Source: Xiheicaenibacterium sp046351325 (lineage in GTDB: Bacteria > Myxococcota_A > Polyangia > Polyangiales > Polyangiaceae). From it: a DNA stretch of 64,000 nucleotides. Positions 53,206 to 62,460 of this stretch are shown here, piece after piece. Made by a program: the position numbers and the translations under genes. The number at the start of each line of letters is the position of its first letter. Position 1 is the first letter of the stretch. The notes under the pieces were generated by a model. It ran no database searches and was not told the origin of the DNA. It saw only the letters and a program-made list of their open reading frames with translations. Where the stretch lies: positions 1 to 64,000 of the forward strand of contig JAXLYR010000024.1 of the NCBI GenBank assembly GCA_046351325.1. The letters are read 5' to 3'.

Positions 53206-54918
53206 TCAGGCGGCGGTCGACTTGTTGGCCGAGCGAAGCGAGGGAAACGAGTCGCCCGAGTTCTCGGCCGCGGGCTCGTCCGCCGCGCGCGCGTCGCTTA
53301 CTCGATTGTCAGACTCACCCGAGAAATACTCGGCGTAGCGGGCGTCGGCGTCGGCGCCGAAGAGCATGTCGCAGGCCTCGCGTAGGCCCGGGGCGTGCTG
53401 GATCGCGCTCCGCGACAGGACGAGGGAGATCTTCGACCGGCGGCGGAGAAAGTCATCGAGCTTGACGATCATCTCGCGACGAGCCGCCTGGGCGATCTCG
53501 CAGCGGAGGTACTCGGCGCCCTCGATGAGGAGATCGGCCATGGTCGGATCGGCGCGGATGTCCTCGAGGAGGGTGAAGGCCTCGCGACCGTAGCGACGCC
53601 AGAGGCGCGTGGAGAGCGGCTCGGACGAGCTCTTCGGCGTGCGCTCGTCGAGGCGCATGAGCGCCGCTTGATGGAAGAAGAGCTCGCGCGCCTGCGGCGG
53701 CGGCTCACCGTACCAACGCGCCGTCGGATACTGGAGCTCGACGCCCAGCGAGGAGACGTGCGCCGCGATCTCCTCACCCACGTTGAGGCAATCGGTGAGC
53801 TTGCCGCCGTAGACGCTGACGTGCGCGCGCTCGGCGTCGACCGCGACCTCGTGTTTGCGCGAGAGCTGCGTCCAGTCCGCGTCGCCCCGATCGTTCTTCG
53901 GCACGACGAGGGGTCGCACGCCGCAGCGCTCGGCGACGATGTCGGCCTCGGTCAAGGGCTTCGCGAGCCCGAGGCGCTTGTTGATGTTCTCGAGGACGAA
54001 CCTGCGATCTTCAGCGGTGACCTCGGTGTGGGGCGACTCGACCCGGGTATCGGTCGTGCCGATACAAGTGCGAGGTCCCATCGGGATCACGAAGAAGAGC
54101 CTGCCGTCGTCCGCGAAGAACGTGAGCACGCGGCGGTGCTCGGTGATGCGCGGGACGATGAGGTGGATCCCCTTCGAGAAGACGTGGCGAAAGCCGGTCG
54201 AGATGCCCGCGACGCCGTTCACCTCGTCGACGAACGGGCCCGCCGCGTTGACGATGACCTTCGACGAGATGGTGATCGGCTGACCCGAGACGCGGTCGCG
54301 CGCGCGCGTGACCCACGTCGCGCCGTCGCGCGTCGAGCCCTCGACCTCGACGTAATTGGCGGCCGCGCAGCCGAAGTCGAGCGCGCCGCGGACGAAGTTC
54401 CACACGAAGCGCGCGTCGTTGTCGTGGAGATAAGCGTCCGAGTATTCGAAGCCGCCGTCGCTCTTGTCGAGCGCGAGCACGGGCTCACGCGCCGCGAGCT
54501 CGCTCACCGAGACGTGGCGCGGGCGCTTGGTGAAAAAGCTGCCGATGAGCCAATAGAGCCACGCGCCCATCACGAGCTTCCACAGGCCGTGGCGAAAGCC
54601 GCGCTCGTGCACGACGAGGAAGCGGATCTCCTGGACGGTCGACGGGTAGCTGCGAATGAGGTGGTTGCGCGAGACACACAGCTTGCGGACGAGGGGGAAC
54701 TCGAGCGACTCGAGGTATTTGATCCCACCCCAGGCGAGGTTCGAGGACTGCTGGCTGGTGAAGCCGGCGAAGTCGCCCGCGTCCACGAGCGCGACGCGCG
54801 CGCCGCGGGCAGAGAGGCACGCGGCCGCGACGGCGCCGTTGATGCCGCCGCCGATCACCAGCACATCGAACGACTCGCGCGAGAGGCGAGCGACGTTCGA
54901 ATCGCGGAGCTTGGACAT
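53206..54918 (-). CDS. glpD: Aerobic-type glycerol-3-phosphate dehydrogenase (GlpD-like, FAD)
   Basis: A protein of 570 residues from ATG 54918. The FAD-binding DVLVIGGGINGAVAAACL is near the N-terminus. FTSQQSSNLAWGGIKYLES, GIHLIVPR, CIGTTDT and YGGKLTD match the GlpD/GlpA family. It would oxidise glycerol-3-phosphate to dihydroxyacetone phosphate and pass electrons to quinone. The C-terminal ~30 residues are Ala/Ser-rich and variable. LysR lies directly upstream on the same strand (11-base gap). Confidence 0.9.
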   Translation of the reverse strand: MSKLRDSNVARLSRESFDVLVIGGGINGAVAAACLSARGARVALVDAGDFAGFTSQQSSNLAWGGIKYLESLEFPLVRKLCVSRNHLIRSYPSTVQEIRFLVVHERGFRHGLWKLVMGAWLYWLIGSFFTKRPRHVSVSELAAREPVLALDKSDGGFEYSDAYLHDNDARFVWNFVRGALDFGCAAANYVEVEGSTRDGATWVTRARDRVSGQPITISSKVIVNAAGPFVDEVNGVAGISTGFRHVFSKGIHLIVPRITEHRRVLTFFADDGRLFFVIPMGPRTCIGTTDTRVESPHTEVTAEDRRFVLENINKRLGLAKPLTEADIVAERCGVRPLVVPKNDRGDADWTQLSRKHEVAVDAERAHVSVYGGKLTDCLNVGEEIAAHVSSLGVELQYPTARWYGEPPPQARELFFHQAALMRLDERTPKSSSEPLSTRLWRRYGREAFTLLEDIRADPTMADLLIEGAEYLRCEIAQAARREMIVKLDDFLRRRSKISLVLSRSAIQHAPGLREACDMLFGADADARYAEYFSGESDNRVSDARAADEPAAENSGDSFPSLRSANKSTAA

Positions 54919-54929
54919 CTCGAACGCGC

Positions 54930-55862
54930 CTATACCGCGGCGCCGCCGGAGCGCGCACCCCTTTGCTCGGTTCGGCCAGCGCGCAGCCGCTCCTTCAGCA
55001 GATCGAGGAACGCCCGCACGGACGCCGACGGGCGATCGCGACTCGGAAATACCGCGTAGGCCGGGACCTCGGGGACCGTCCACTCCGAGAGGATCGGCAC
55101 GAGCCCCCGCGCGACTTGGCTGCGCGCGACGTAAAAGAGCGGCAGGCGCGCGACGCCGAGCCCTTGAACCGCAGCGCGCGCGGCGAGGTTCGGCGAGGCG
55201 ACGACGAGGCGCGGGTGCACCACCACCGCCGAGGACCGCGAGCCGCGCACGAAATTCCAAGTCGCGCGCGGCCCCACACCGACCGTGATCACGGCGTGAG
55301 ACGCGAGCTCCTCCGGGGTGCGTGGCGTCCCCGAGGCCGCGAGGTATTCGGGGCTCGCGAAGCACCCCATCTTCGCGCGACCGATCAGGAGCGAGCCCAT
55401 CGTCGAGTCGGGTGGCGCTCCGACGACGAGCGCGACGTCGAAGTCGAACGACGACGGGAGCTCGGCGGACACGGCGAGCTCGAGCGACACGCGAGGATGG
55501 CTCTTCATGAAAGGCGCGACGACCGGCTCGAGGACGAGGTCGTAGAGCACCTGATTTGCGACGACTCGCATGCGCCCGCGCGGATCTCCCGACGCCGCAG
55601 CGACGGCGCCCGAGAGCTGCGCGGCGCTCTCGAGGACCGCGCTCGCGTGCGCTCGCACCAGCAAGCCGGCCTCGGTCGGACGCACCGCGCGCGTCGTGCG
55701 ATGCAGGAGCCGCTCGCCGAGCGAGCGCTCGAGCTCGGCGACGCGTCGGCTGGTCACGAGCTTCCCCAAACCGAGCGCGCGCGCGCCCGCGGTGAACCCG
55801 CCGTGGTCGACGACCGCGACGAAGGCCTCGAGCGCTGCGAGGTCGACAGGAGGAGCTCTCAT
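54930..55862 (-). CDS. LysR-family transcriptional regulator
   Basis: A protein of 310 residues ending in TAG. The N-terminal winged helix is typical (LEAFVAVVDHGGFTAGARAL, LGLGKLVTSRRVAELERSLG). The effector-binding domain follows. It lies upstream of glpD on the same strand rather than divergent, so autoregulation or control of a neighbour are both possible; target unknown. Confidence 0.9.
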   Translation of the reverse strand: MRAPPVDLAALEAFVAVVDHGGFTAGARALGLGKLVTSRRVAELERSLGERLLHRTTRAVRPTEAGLLVRAHASAVLESAAQLSGAVAAASGDPRGRMRVVANQVLYDLVLEPVVAPFMKSHPRVSLELAVSAELPSSFDFDVALVVGAPPDSTMGSLLIGRAKMGCFASPEYLAASGTPRTPEELASHAVITVGVGPRATWNFVRGSRSSAVVVHPRLVVASPNLAARAAVQGLGVARLPLFYVARSQVARGLVPILSEWTVPEVPAYAVFPSRDRPSASVRAFLDLLKERLRAGRTEQRGARSGGAAV

Positions 55863-55875
55863 CGCGGGCTCGCCC

Positions 55876-57849
55876 TCACGTGCGCACCGACCCGGAGATC
55901 AGCCCCTCGACGTAGCGCTGCGCTGGGAGCCAGCAACCGTCCCCGACGAGCGGCGTTCGATCGCGCGCGCTCGCGTAGTCGAAGCCCTTCACGGGCAACT
56001 CTTCGGACCCCCAGAAATCGCGAAGCACGATGGGCCTCCGCACCTCTTCGATGACCCGAACCCCGCTCACCTCGAGGCGCGGGCGCAGCGCGCGAGCGCG
56101 CGGCCCCGCCAAGACCGCGCTCGTGGTTACAAACCTGTTCGCACGAGGCGCCGCCGCGAGGTCGAGCGAGTCGGCCTCACAGAGATCCGCGTCCACGAGA
56201 TCGAGCACGATGGGAGCGCGCCACCCAGGTGGCAGGTTCGCGACCGGAGCGAGCATGAGCTCGAGCCCTCGCCAACTTGCCTCGACCTCGCGAACGCGGG
56301 CGTGCGTCGTGAGGCCCACGGCCGAGTGGGAGAGCTCACGATCGAGCTCGGCGATGAGCGCGTCGACGAGCGGCTTGTCGATCGTCACGAGGCGCCGATC
56401 GAGCGCGTGCGTGCAAACGACCGCGAACCCGAGCATAACAACGTCAAAGCCTTCCTGGCCGCGGGCTATCCGAAAGGCCTCGCCGAGCGATTCGAGGAGC
56501 GGCAGCTCGTCCGGGAGAGGGCCGCCGAGGTCGTACGCGCCGAGGACACGCGAGCACTCGAGGCGCAGCGCCTCACCCGCGAGCAGGGCCTGCCCGAGAC
56601 GCTGACGGAAGCTCTTGTCGCTACCGACCGGTCTTTTCAGACCTGTAAGTCCATTCCGGCGACGGAGCGCCGCCGAACCACCGTCGGCGTAGGCAACCAG
56701 CGCGTCCGGCGCGAGGGCGCTCAGCGAGCGCAGCTCGATCTGTTTGCCGTCGTCGAGGCGCACTGTTGGCTTGAGCTCGCGCATGGCTTTGCTGACGGAC
56801 AGCGGCACGTCGTCGGCGCGCGGAGCCCGCAGCCCGAACGGCGCCACGACGACGAGCCGCGCGAAGCGCTCCTCGTCCTGACGCTCGTAGATCGCGCTGC
56901 GAAGACGCATGAGCGTGCGGTCGAGCTCGACGCGCTGGAGCCTCGCCTCGAGCTCGTCAGACGGCGTCGCTTCGCGAAGGCGAGCGGCCCGTGAGACGAG
57001 CAGACCTTGGCGGATCGCGAGTCGTGACGTGAGCAGGGCCTCGTCGTCGAGGAGCTCCGCGGGGATGAGGGCGAGGTTCTTGTCGCACTCGACCTCGAAG
57101 ACCTCGTACGGATCGCCGTGCGCTTCGCGGATGGGTCGGACGGGCGCGCCCCGTTCGGTGCCGAAGAGCAGCGCGTACCGATCACGCCCGAGGCGCAGGA
57201 GCGCGATCGCGGCGCGGAGGTCGGTCACGAGGACGCCGCCTGCGTTCTCGGCGAAGGCTCGCCAAGCGCCGAACTTGCAATCGCAGTACTCGAGCGCTGC
57301 GTGGCCGGTGTCCGCGCACCGCGAACACACGGGTGCGCCGCGCGAGCCCTGCGCTCGGGAATTCGCGAGCGCATCAGAGAGGGCCCGACCGACGTGCTCA
57401 CCGAGGTTCTCCGCGCGAAGCGCTGGCAGTCCCCGGAGCACGGGTGTCGTGAACGGCGCGACGGCAGGCTCTCGGAGGAGCGCCACCACCGAAGGGAAGT
57501 CACGCTCGTCGAGGCGAGCCCCCGAGAGCAGCCCGACCGCGAGCCGCCTGACTGCGCGGCGCAGACGCTCGGGAAAACGCTCGGCGTCGACGATGCGCGC
57601 CCACGCCGCGACGTCGCGCTGCGCGAGCAGAGCGTCGACCGTGGCTCGGTGCGCGACGCTCGACCAAAGCTGGCTCTCTTGCTCGAGCCAGGTCGCGACC
57701 GCCTCGAGAGGCAGCGCGCCGTCGATCGCGAGGTAGCAGTTCTCCCAGAGCTCGGCGCGCTTCGCGAGGAGCGGCCTCTCCGCGAGCGGTGGCAAGCCGA
57801 ACCATTCGCTCCAAGTCCGCTCTCGAGGTCGCGACGAGTCGGCAGACAC
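55876..57849 (-). CDS. Large hypothetical protein with a Cys4 motif
   Basis: About 657 residues from GTG 57849; a TTG at 57867 is less likely because it lies inside the palindrome 57861-57877. A CxxC...CxC cluster (CSRCADTG...YCDC, near residue 180) could bind zinc, reminiscent of the Cys clusters of DnaC-like loaders. No ATPase motif was found, and the rest is helical. No known family was recognised. It begins the five-gene minus run ending at 50150. Confidence 0.6.
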   Translation of the reverse strand: MSADSSRPRERTWSEWFGLPPLAERPLLAKRAELWENCYLAIDGALPLEAVATWLEQESQLWSSVAHRATVDALLAQRDVAAWARIVDAERFPERLRRAVRRLAVGLLSGARLDERDFPSVVALLREPAVAPFTTPVLRGLPALRAENLGEHVGRALSDALANSRAQGSRGAPVCSRCADTGHAALEYCDCKFGAWRAFAENAGGVLVTDLRAAIALLRLGRDRYALLFGTERGAPVRPIREAHGDPYEVFEVECDKNLALIPAELLDDEALLTSRLAIRQGLLVSRAARLREATPSDELEARLQRVELDRTLMRLRSAIYERQDEERFARLVVVAPFGLRAPRADDVPLSVSKAMRELKPTVRLDDGKQIELRSLSALAPDALVAYADGGSAALRRRNGLTGLKRPVGSDKSFRQRLGQALLAGEALRLECSRVLGAYDLGGPLPDELPLLESLGEAFRIARGQEGFDVVMLGFAVVCTHALDRRLVTIDKPLVDALIAELDRELSHSAVGLTTHARVREVEASWRGLELMLAPVANLPPGWRAPIVLDLVDADLCEADSLDLAAAPRANRFVTTSAVLAGPRARALRPRLEVSGVRVIEEVRRPIVLRDFWGSEELPVKGFDYASARDRTPLVGDGCWLPAQRYVEGLISGSVRT

Positions 57850-57860
57850 GAGCCTCGATT

Positions 57861-57877
57861 GTATCAAAATCCGATAC
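57861..57877. promoter_or_regulatory. Inverted repeat GTATC-N7-GATAC between divergent genes
   Basis: GTATC (57861-57865) and GATAC (57873-57877) face each other in the 84-base spacer between the 55876 and 57934 genes. It may be an operator, but no known regulator site matches. Confidence 0.3.
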
Positions 57878-57933
57878 GGTTTGCATCACCGGGCGGGGTT
57901 GTCCCACGGTGCGCCGCGGGGCACGGCTTGCGC

Positions 57934-59043
57934 ATGAATCGCACGCGAGCTCTGCTCTTCACGGTCTCGAGCCTCCTCGCCGCGTGCTCCGGCGGCTCGA
58001 ACCCGGGTGACGGCGAGCTCGGTGGTAGCGAGGTGGGGCCGAGCGCGGGCGGCGCGCCCGCCGAGGCCGGAGGCGCAGGCCCGAGCGGGGGCGGCGCGAG
58101 CCCTAGTGCGGGAGGCGCGAGCCCAACGACGGGCGGGGCTGACGCGGGCGGTGCGCCGGCTGCGACGGGTGGTTCAGGGGTCGGCGGCAGCGGCGGAGGC
58201 GGGGGCGAAACCGCAGCGCCCGCGTGCGCCGGGCTCTCGGGAGCCGCTGGAGACTTTGACAAGACTGTCAGCATCGACGGCGAGGAGCGCCGCTATCTGC
58301 TCCACGTCCCCGCGTCCTACGACCCGACGGCGCCGACACCGCTCATCGTCGCGCTCCACGGACTCACCGAGAGCCCCGAGGACATCCGCGACAAATCCCA
58401 CCTCGATGAGGTCGCCGACGAGCGCGGGTTCATCGTCGCCTACCCCGAGGGCAAGAACGCGAGCTGGAATGGTGGGGTCTGCTGCGGGCTCGCCCGCCTG
58501 ATGGACGTCGACGACGTCGGCTTCATCCGCGTGCTCCTCGACGCTGTCGAGGCCGACTATTGCGTCGACCCCGACCACGTGCACGCGACGGGGTTCTCGA
58601 ATGGCGGCTTCATGACGCACAGGCTCGCGTGTGAGCTCGCAGACCGCATTGCCTCCGTCGGCGTGGTCGCTGGACAAGAGGGTTTGCCGTCGTGCTCCCC
58701 TGCCCGGCCTATTGCCATGTTGCAGATTCACGGGACTGCCGACCCGCTCGTCCCTTATGGCGGTAACCCGATCCTCGGTTATCCGTCGACGGAGAGCACG
58801 GTCGACGGCTGGGCCGACCGCGACAGCTGCGCCGATGATTCAGCGGTCGTCTACGAGGACGACACGACCTCGTGTGTGCTGCGCGCGGCGTGCGCCGGCG
58901 GCGCTGCCGTCGAGCTCTGTACGGTCGACGGCGGCCTGCATGATTGGTTCGGCGGGGGCACGCTGTGGACCGACGCGGGGCCGCCGGCTGGCTTCGTCGC
59001 GACGACGACCATCGTCGACTTCCTCATGGCTCACCCGCGCTGA
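57934..59043 (+). CDS. Secreted polyhydroxybutyrate-depolymerase/feruloyl-esterase-type hydrolase (lipoprotein)
   Basis: A protein of 369 residues from ATG 57934. Signal peptide and lipobox (LLAAC) are followed by a Gly/Ala-rich linker of about 80 residues. The alpha/beta hydrolase has TPLIVALHGLTESPEDI, the catalytic Ser in GFSNGG, Asp in HGTADPLVPYGG and His in GGLHDW. This is the CE1/PHB-depolymerase-like family; the substrate (polyester, xylan side chain or other) is not clear. Confidence 0.88.
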   Translation: MNRTRALLFTVSSLLAACSGGSNPGDGELGGSEVGPSAGGAPAEAGGAGPSGGGASPSAGGASPTTGGADAGGAPAATGGSGVGGSGGGGGETAAPACAGLSGAAGDFDKTVSIDGEERRYLLHVPASYDPTAPTPLIVALHGLTESPEDIRDKSHLDEVADERGFIVAYPEGKNASWNGGVCCGLARLMDVDDVGFIRVLLDAVEADYCVDPDHVHATGFSNGGFMTHRLACELADRIASVGVVAGQEGLPSCSPARPIAMLQIHGTADPLVPYGGNPILGYPSTESTVDGWADRDSCADDSAVVYEDDTTSCVLRAACAGGAAVELCTVDGGLHDWFGGGTLWTDAGPPAGFVATTTIVDFLMAHPR

Positions 59044-59076
59044 TCGATTGACGGAGAGGAGCTCGCGACTGGAACT

Positions 59077-59682
59077 TCAGGTCCCGTAGACCTGCTTGAA
59101 CGCCGGCCGTGACGTCAGGCGCTCACAATAGGCCTCGAGCGCAGGCTTGCCCTTCAAGAGACCAGCGCGGGCCCCGAGCGTGATGTCGTAGCCGACGCAG
59201 ACATCGGCCGCGCTGAAGGTCTGGCCGAGCAGGTACGGGTTGTCACCGAGCTCACGCGTGAGGAACTCGGCCGCGGTCTCCCAGACCTGGGTCTTCTTGT
59301 CGACCACCTCCTGACTGCGCCGCTCCGGCGGGTAGATGACATTCTGGAAGAAGAGCGGCACGACACACTCGTCGAGCGTCGAGACCGCGTAGAACGCGAA
59401 CTGGTAATACCGAGCTCGCTCCGCCGACTCGGGGGCGGGCGCCAGGTGCTTTGCCGGGAACTTGTCGGCCAGATAGAGGCACGCGGCCGCGGACTCGATG
59501 ATGTGAACGGCGCCGTCCTCGAACGCCGGCACCAGCGCGTGAGCGTGGCGGCCGACGTGGTCCGGCTTCTTGTGCTCGCCGCTCAAGAGGTCGACCTTGA
59601 CGAACTCGTAGTCCGCTCCGACCTCGCGCAGCATCCACTCGACCCGGTTCGATCGGGTCCCCTTGAATCCGTAGAGTTTCAT
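59077..59682 (-). CDS. Glutathione S-transferase family protein
   Basis: A protein of 201 residues from ATG 59682. The N-terminal thioredoxin-like domain is visible (KLYGFKGTRSNRVEWMLREV, LVPAFEDGAVHIIESAA), then the helical domain (YLLGQTFSAADVCVGYDI). It would conjugate or reduce substrates with glutathione or a related thiol. GGGGGA precedes the start. Confidence 0.9.
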   Translation of the reverse strand: MKLYGFKGTRSNRVEWMLREVGADYEFVKVDLLSGEHKKPDHVGRHAHALVPAFEDGAVHIIESAAACLYLADKFPAKHLAPAPESAERARYYQFAFYAVSTLDECVVPLFFQNVIYPPERRSQEVVDKKTQVWETAAEFLTRELGDNPYLLGQTFSAADVCVGYDITLGARAGLLKGKPALEAYCERLTSRPAFKQVYGT

Positions 59683-59774
59683 CTCGTCCCCCTGCCTTCC
59701 TGTGGTTTGGTCCGCCGAGGTTAGCAGCCCGTCCCCGACTTGCGTGTGCCGGCGTCGGCGGATAGAAGGTTGGC

Positions 59775-60401
59775 ATGTCGAGGGTCGACGGCGCTCCACT
59801 CTTCGGGCGAGCTCTGTGCGCGGCGGCGATCGTCGCTTGCACAGCGTGCAACGACTCCACGCCAGCGGGAGCCGGAACGACTGACAGCGCTGTAAATTTC
59901 AATGCGAGTACGGTCCTCGAGCCGGTGAGCATGGCCCCCACAGTCGCCGAGCGGGCGTCGGCCTCTGCGTCGGCGGACGTGTACCCAGCTTGGCCGGGAG
60001 ACTTCGTCGCCGCGCCGAGCGACCTCGTCGGTTACAAAGTGTTCAGCAAGGGTTCGATCAAACTATCGGTCAAGAGCTACTATGTCGACAACGTAACCGG
60101 CAAGAGCACCTCGGCCTTTCCGCGGTGCCCGAGCACCTCGAGCCGCCCGCTCCAGATCGTGCGCCGCGGAGAGCGAACACTCGGCTACTACGCAAAGCCG
60201 AAATGGATCGTGCACCAATCCCAAGGCGCCTTCGGCGTGGTGGTGGAGAGCGCCTTCTCTCCACAAGGCGAATATGGAACGCAGGAGGAGTGCTGCATCT
60301 CGGGCGACGCACTGGCGGCCAATCAGCTTCGGCCCACGCTCGCCGAGTCGGACGTCGACGCCGTCATCGAGGCCTGTTTGAGAGCGCTCAGTCGGGGTTG
60401 A
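59775..60401 (+). CDS. Hypothetical lipoprotein
   Basis: A protein of 208 residues. The signal peptide ends in a lipobox-like TAC (residues 23-25). A Ser/Ala/Thr-rich linker precedes a compact domain (SIKLSVKSYYVDNVTGKS, FGVVVESAFSPQGEYG) with cysteine pairs. No family was recognised. Convergent with the POT gene. Confidence 0.6.
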   Translation: MSRVDGAPLFGRALCAAAIVACTACNDSTPAGAGTTDSAVNFNASTVLEPVSMAPTVAERASASASADVYPAWPGDFVAAPSDLVGYKVFSKGSIKLSVKSYYVDNVTGKSTSAFPRCPSTSSRPLQIVRRGERTLGYYAKPKWIVHQSQGAFGVVVESAFSPQGEYGTQEECCISGDALAANQLRPTLAESDVDAVIEACLRALSRG

Positions 60402-60423
60402 GCCGAGCGCTCAAGGCAGAGGC

Positions 60424-62400
60424 TCACTCTTTGGCGGTCGTCTGCAGGTAGGTTTTCCCCTTGTAGAAGCGCGCGAGGATGGTGAAGACGATGGCCGCGA
60501 AGGTCATCAGGCCCGTGAACACCCAGAAGAACGCGCTCAGCGAGAGGATCTTCTGCATCGGAGACAGGAACGCGACGAGCACGTTGCCGAAGGTGACGGA
60601 GAGGAGCCAGAAGCCCATGATGGTCGACTTCATCCGGCGGGGCGCTTGCGTGTAGGCGAACTCGAGCCCGGTCACCGAGATGAGGACCTCGCTCGTCGTC
60701 ATGACGAGATATTGCGTGACTTGATAGAGGACGTGGACCTTGGCGCCCGCTGCCGCGGCGACCTCCATACGGCCTTGGAGGAGCGCGGCGGCGGCGAACG
60801 CGACAGCTGCCAGGAACATGCCGACGGTCATGCGCGTGAGCGGCTTGACCTTCTTGCCCCGCTTCTCCATTGGGCGATAAACGAGCGCGTTGAGCCCAGG
60901 GATAATGAGCATGACCATGAGCGGATTGAGCGCTTGGATCTGAGCGGCCTTCAGCTCGACGGTCAGCTTGTCGCCCGTGAGGACGTCGCGGACGACGCTG
61001 ACGACGCCGATGAGGACGGCGATGGACGCGAGCATCCGCGGCGCGAGGCGCGGCATCTTGCGGTTGGAGATCCAGAGGGCGAGCCAAGCGCCGCCGTAGA
61101 GCGCGCCGCCGATGGTCGCGGCGACCACGAAACGGCCAGTGTGGAGCGGGACCGTGAGCCAGCGGTTCATCTCCTTGGCCTGCTGCACCCATGTCGAGGC
61201 GTGCTGATCGAAGAGCGCCCAGAAGACGCTGACCATCGAGAAGACAACGATGAGCCTGAGGACCGCGGGCGGCCCCTCACCGGCCTCCTCGCCGAAGGCG
61301 CGGCGCGCCGGCTCGAAGAAGCCCTCACCGGGCTTGCGCTCTTTACGGTGCTGTAAGCTATAGACGAGCACCGCGAGGAAGCCGTCGTCCTTCGCCCGCT
61401 TCTGGCGTAGGGAGAATAGATAGAAGCCCAGCCCGACGAGGACGAGCGAGCCGGCGAAGAAGGGCCAAGACGTCACTGCGAGGTGGCCGAGATAGCCGGA
61501 CAGATACTCCGAATAGAAGGCCGAAGCGCTCTTGCCAGCGGCGCTCGGGGCTTTGTAGGCGTCGCCCATGATGAAGACCGCGAGGATGAGCGCGACGACG
61601 GGCGTGAAGAAGAGGAGCGCGGCGCCGAAATCGTAGAGACCCGTCGGGGCGCCAGGCTTGGGCGGCACCTTGACGAAGCGCCCGCGGCCCAGGAAAAACG
61701 TGAGCGCCGCGACGGCCATGAAGACGCCGGGGACGGCGAACGCGACCTCGGCGCCGAAGCGGTCGTAGAGGAGCGGCGTGATGAGGGTCGAGAAGAACGA
61801 GCCGAAGTTGATGATGAAGTAGAAGATCTGGAAGACCTTCGCGACGAGGTGGCTGTTCTTTTGGGTGAATTGGTCGCCGACGTTCGCCGAGACGCAGGGC
61901 TTGATACCGCCCGAGCCCACCGCGATGAGCCCGAGCCCGACATACATGCCAGTCGCGGCGGCGCCGAGCTCGCCCATCGCGCCGAGCCGCCCAGCGACGG
62001 CGAGGACCGCGTGGCCCGCGACGTAGATGAGGGAGACCCACAAGATGACGCGGAACTTACCGAGCAGTCGGTCGGCCAGAATGGCGCCTATCATCGGGAA
62101 CGCGTAGACGCCCGCCATGAAGAGGTGAGCGACGGCTGTCGCGCGAGCCTTGGCGTCTCCAGCCGCGGCCTCGCTCAGCTCCTTCTCGGAGACGAAGCCC
62201 ACATAAAGCGACGCCAGATAGGTATAAAGGATGGCGCGCATTCCATAGTAGCTGAAGCGCTCGGCCCCCTCGTTCCCGACGATGAAGGGAACGCCCGGTG
62301 GAAAGAGGTCGCTCTTCTCCTCAACCACGGCGGCGGGCGGCGCGAGGGCCCGCTCGGAGGAAGGTTCCAGCGCAGATCCTTCATCGGCTTGCATCGTCAT
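60424..62400 (-). CDS. Proton-dependent oligopeptide transporter (POT/PTR family)
   Basis: A protein of 658 residues with about 14 membrane helices. Family signatures are NEGAERFSYYGMRAILYTY and GSGGIKPCVSANVGDQFT. ATG 62394 is a second possible start. It should take up di- and tripeptides with protons across the inner membrane. It is divergent from the kinase gene across 60 bases. Confidence 0.92.
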   Translation of the reverse strand: MTMQADEGSALEPSSERALAPPAAVVEEKSDLFPPGVPFIVGNEGAERFSYYGMRAILYTYLASLYVGFVSEKELSEAAAGDAKARATAVAHLFMAGVYAFPMIGAILADRLLGKFRVILWVSLIYVAGHAVLAVAGRLGAMGELGAAATGMYVGLGLIAVGSGGIKPCVSANVGDQFTQKNSHLVAKVFQIFYFIINFGSFFSTLITPLLYDRFGAEVAFAVPGVFMAVAALTFFLGRGRFVKVPPKPGAPTGLYDFGAALLFFTPVVALILAVFIMGDAYKAPSAAGKSASAFYSEYLSGYLGHLAVTSWPFFAGSLVLVGLGFYLFSLRQKRAKDDGFLAVLVYSLQHRKERKPGEGFFEPARRAFGEEAGEGPPAVLRLIVVFSMVSVFWALFDQHASTWVQQAKEMNRWLTVPLHTGRFVVAATIGGALYGGAWLALWISNRKMPRLAPRMLASIAVLIGVVSVVRDVLTGDKLTVELKAAQIQALNPLMVMLIIPGLNALVYRPMEKRGKKVKPLTRMTVGMFLAAVAFAAAALLQGRMEVAAAAGAKVHVLYQVTQYLVMTTSEVLISVTGLEFAYTQAPRRMKSTIMGFWLLSVTFGNVLVAFLSPMQKILSLSAFFWVFTGLMTFAAIVFTILARFYKGKTYLQTTAKE

Positions 62401-62460
62401 GGGTAGTCATCAGTCTAACTGAATGCGACCTTGTAGGTCGGCGTTTACCCCTCGGAGCTC

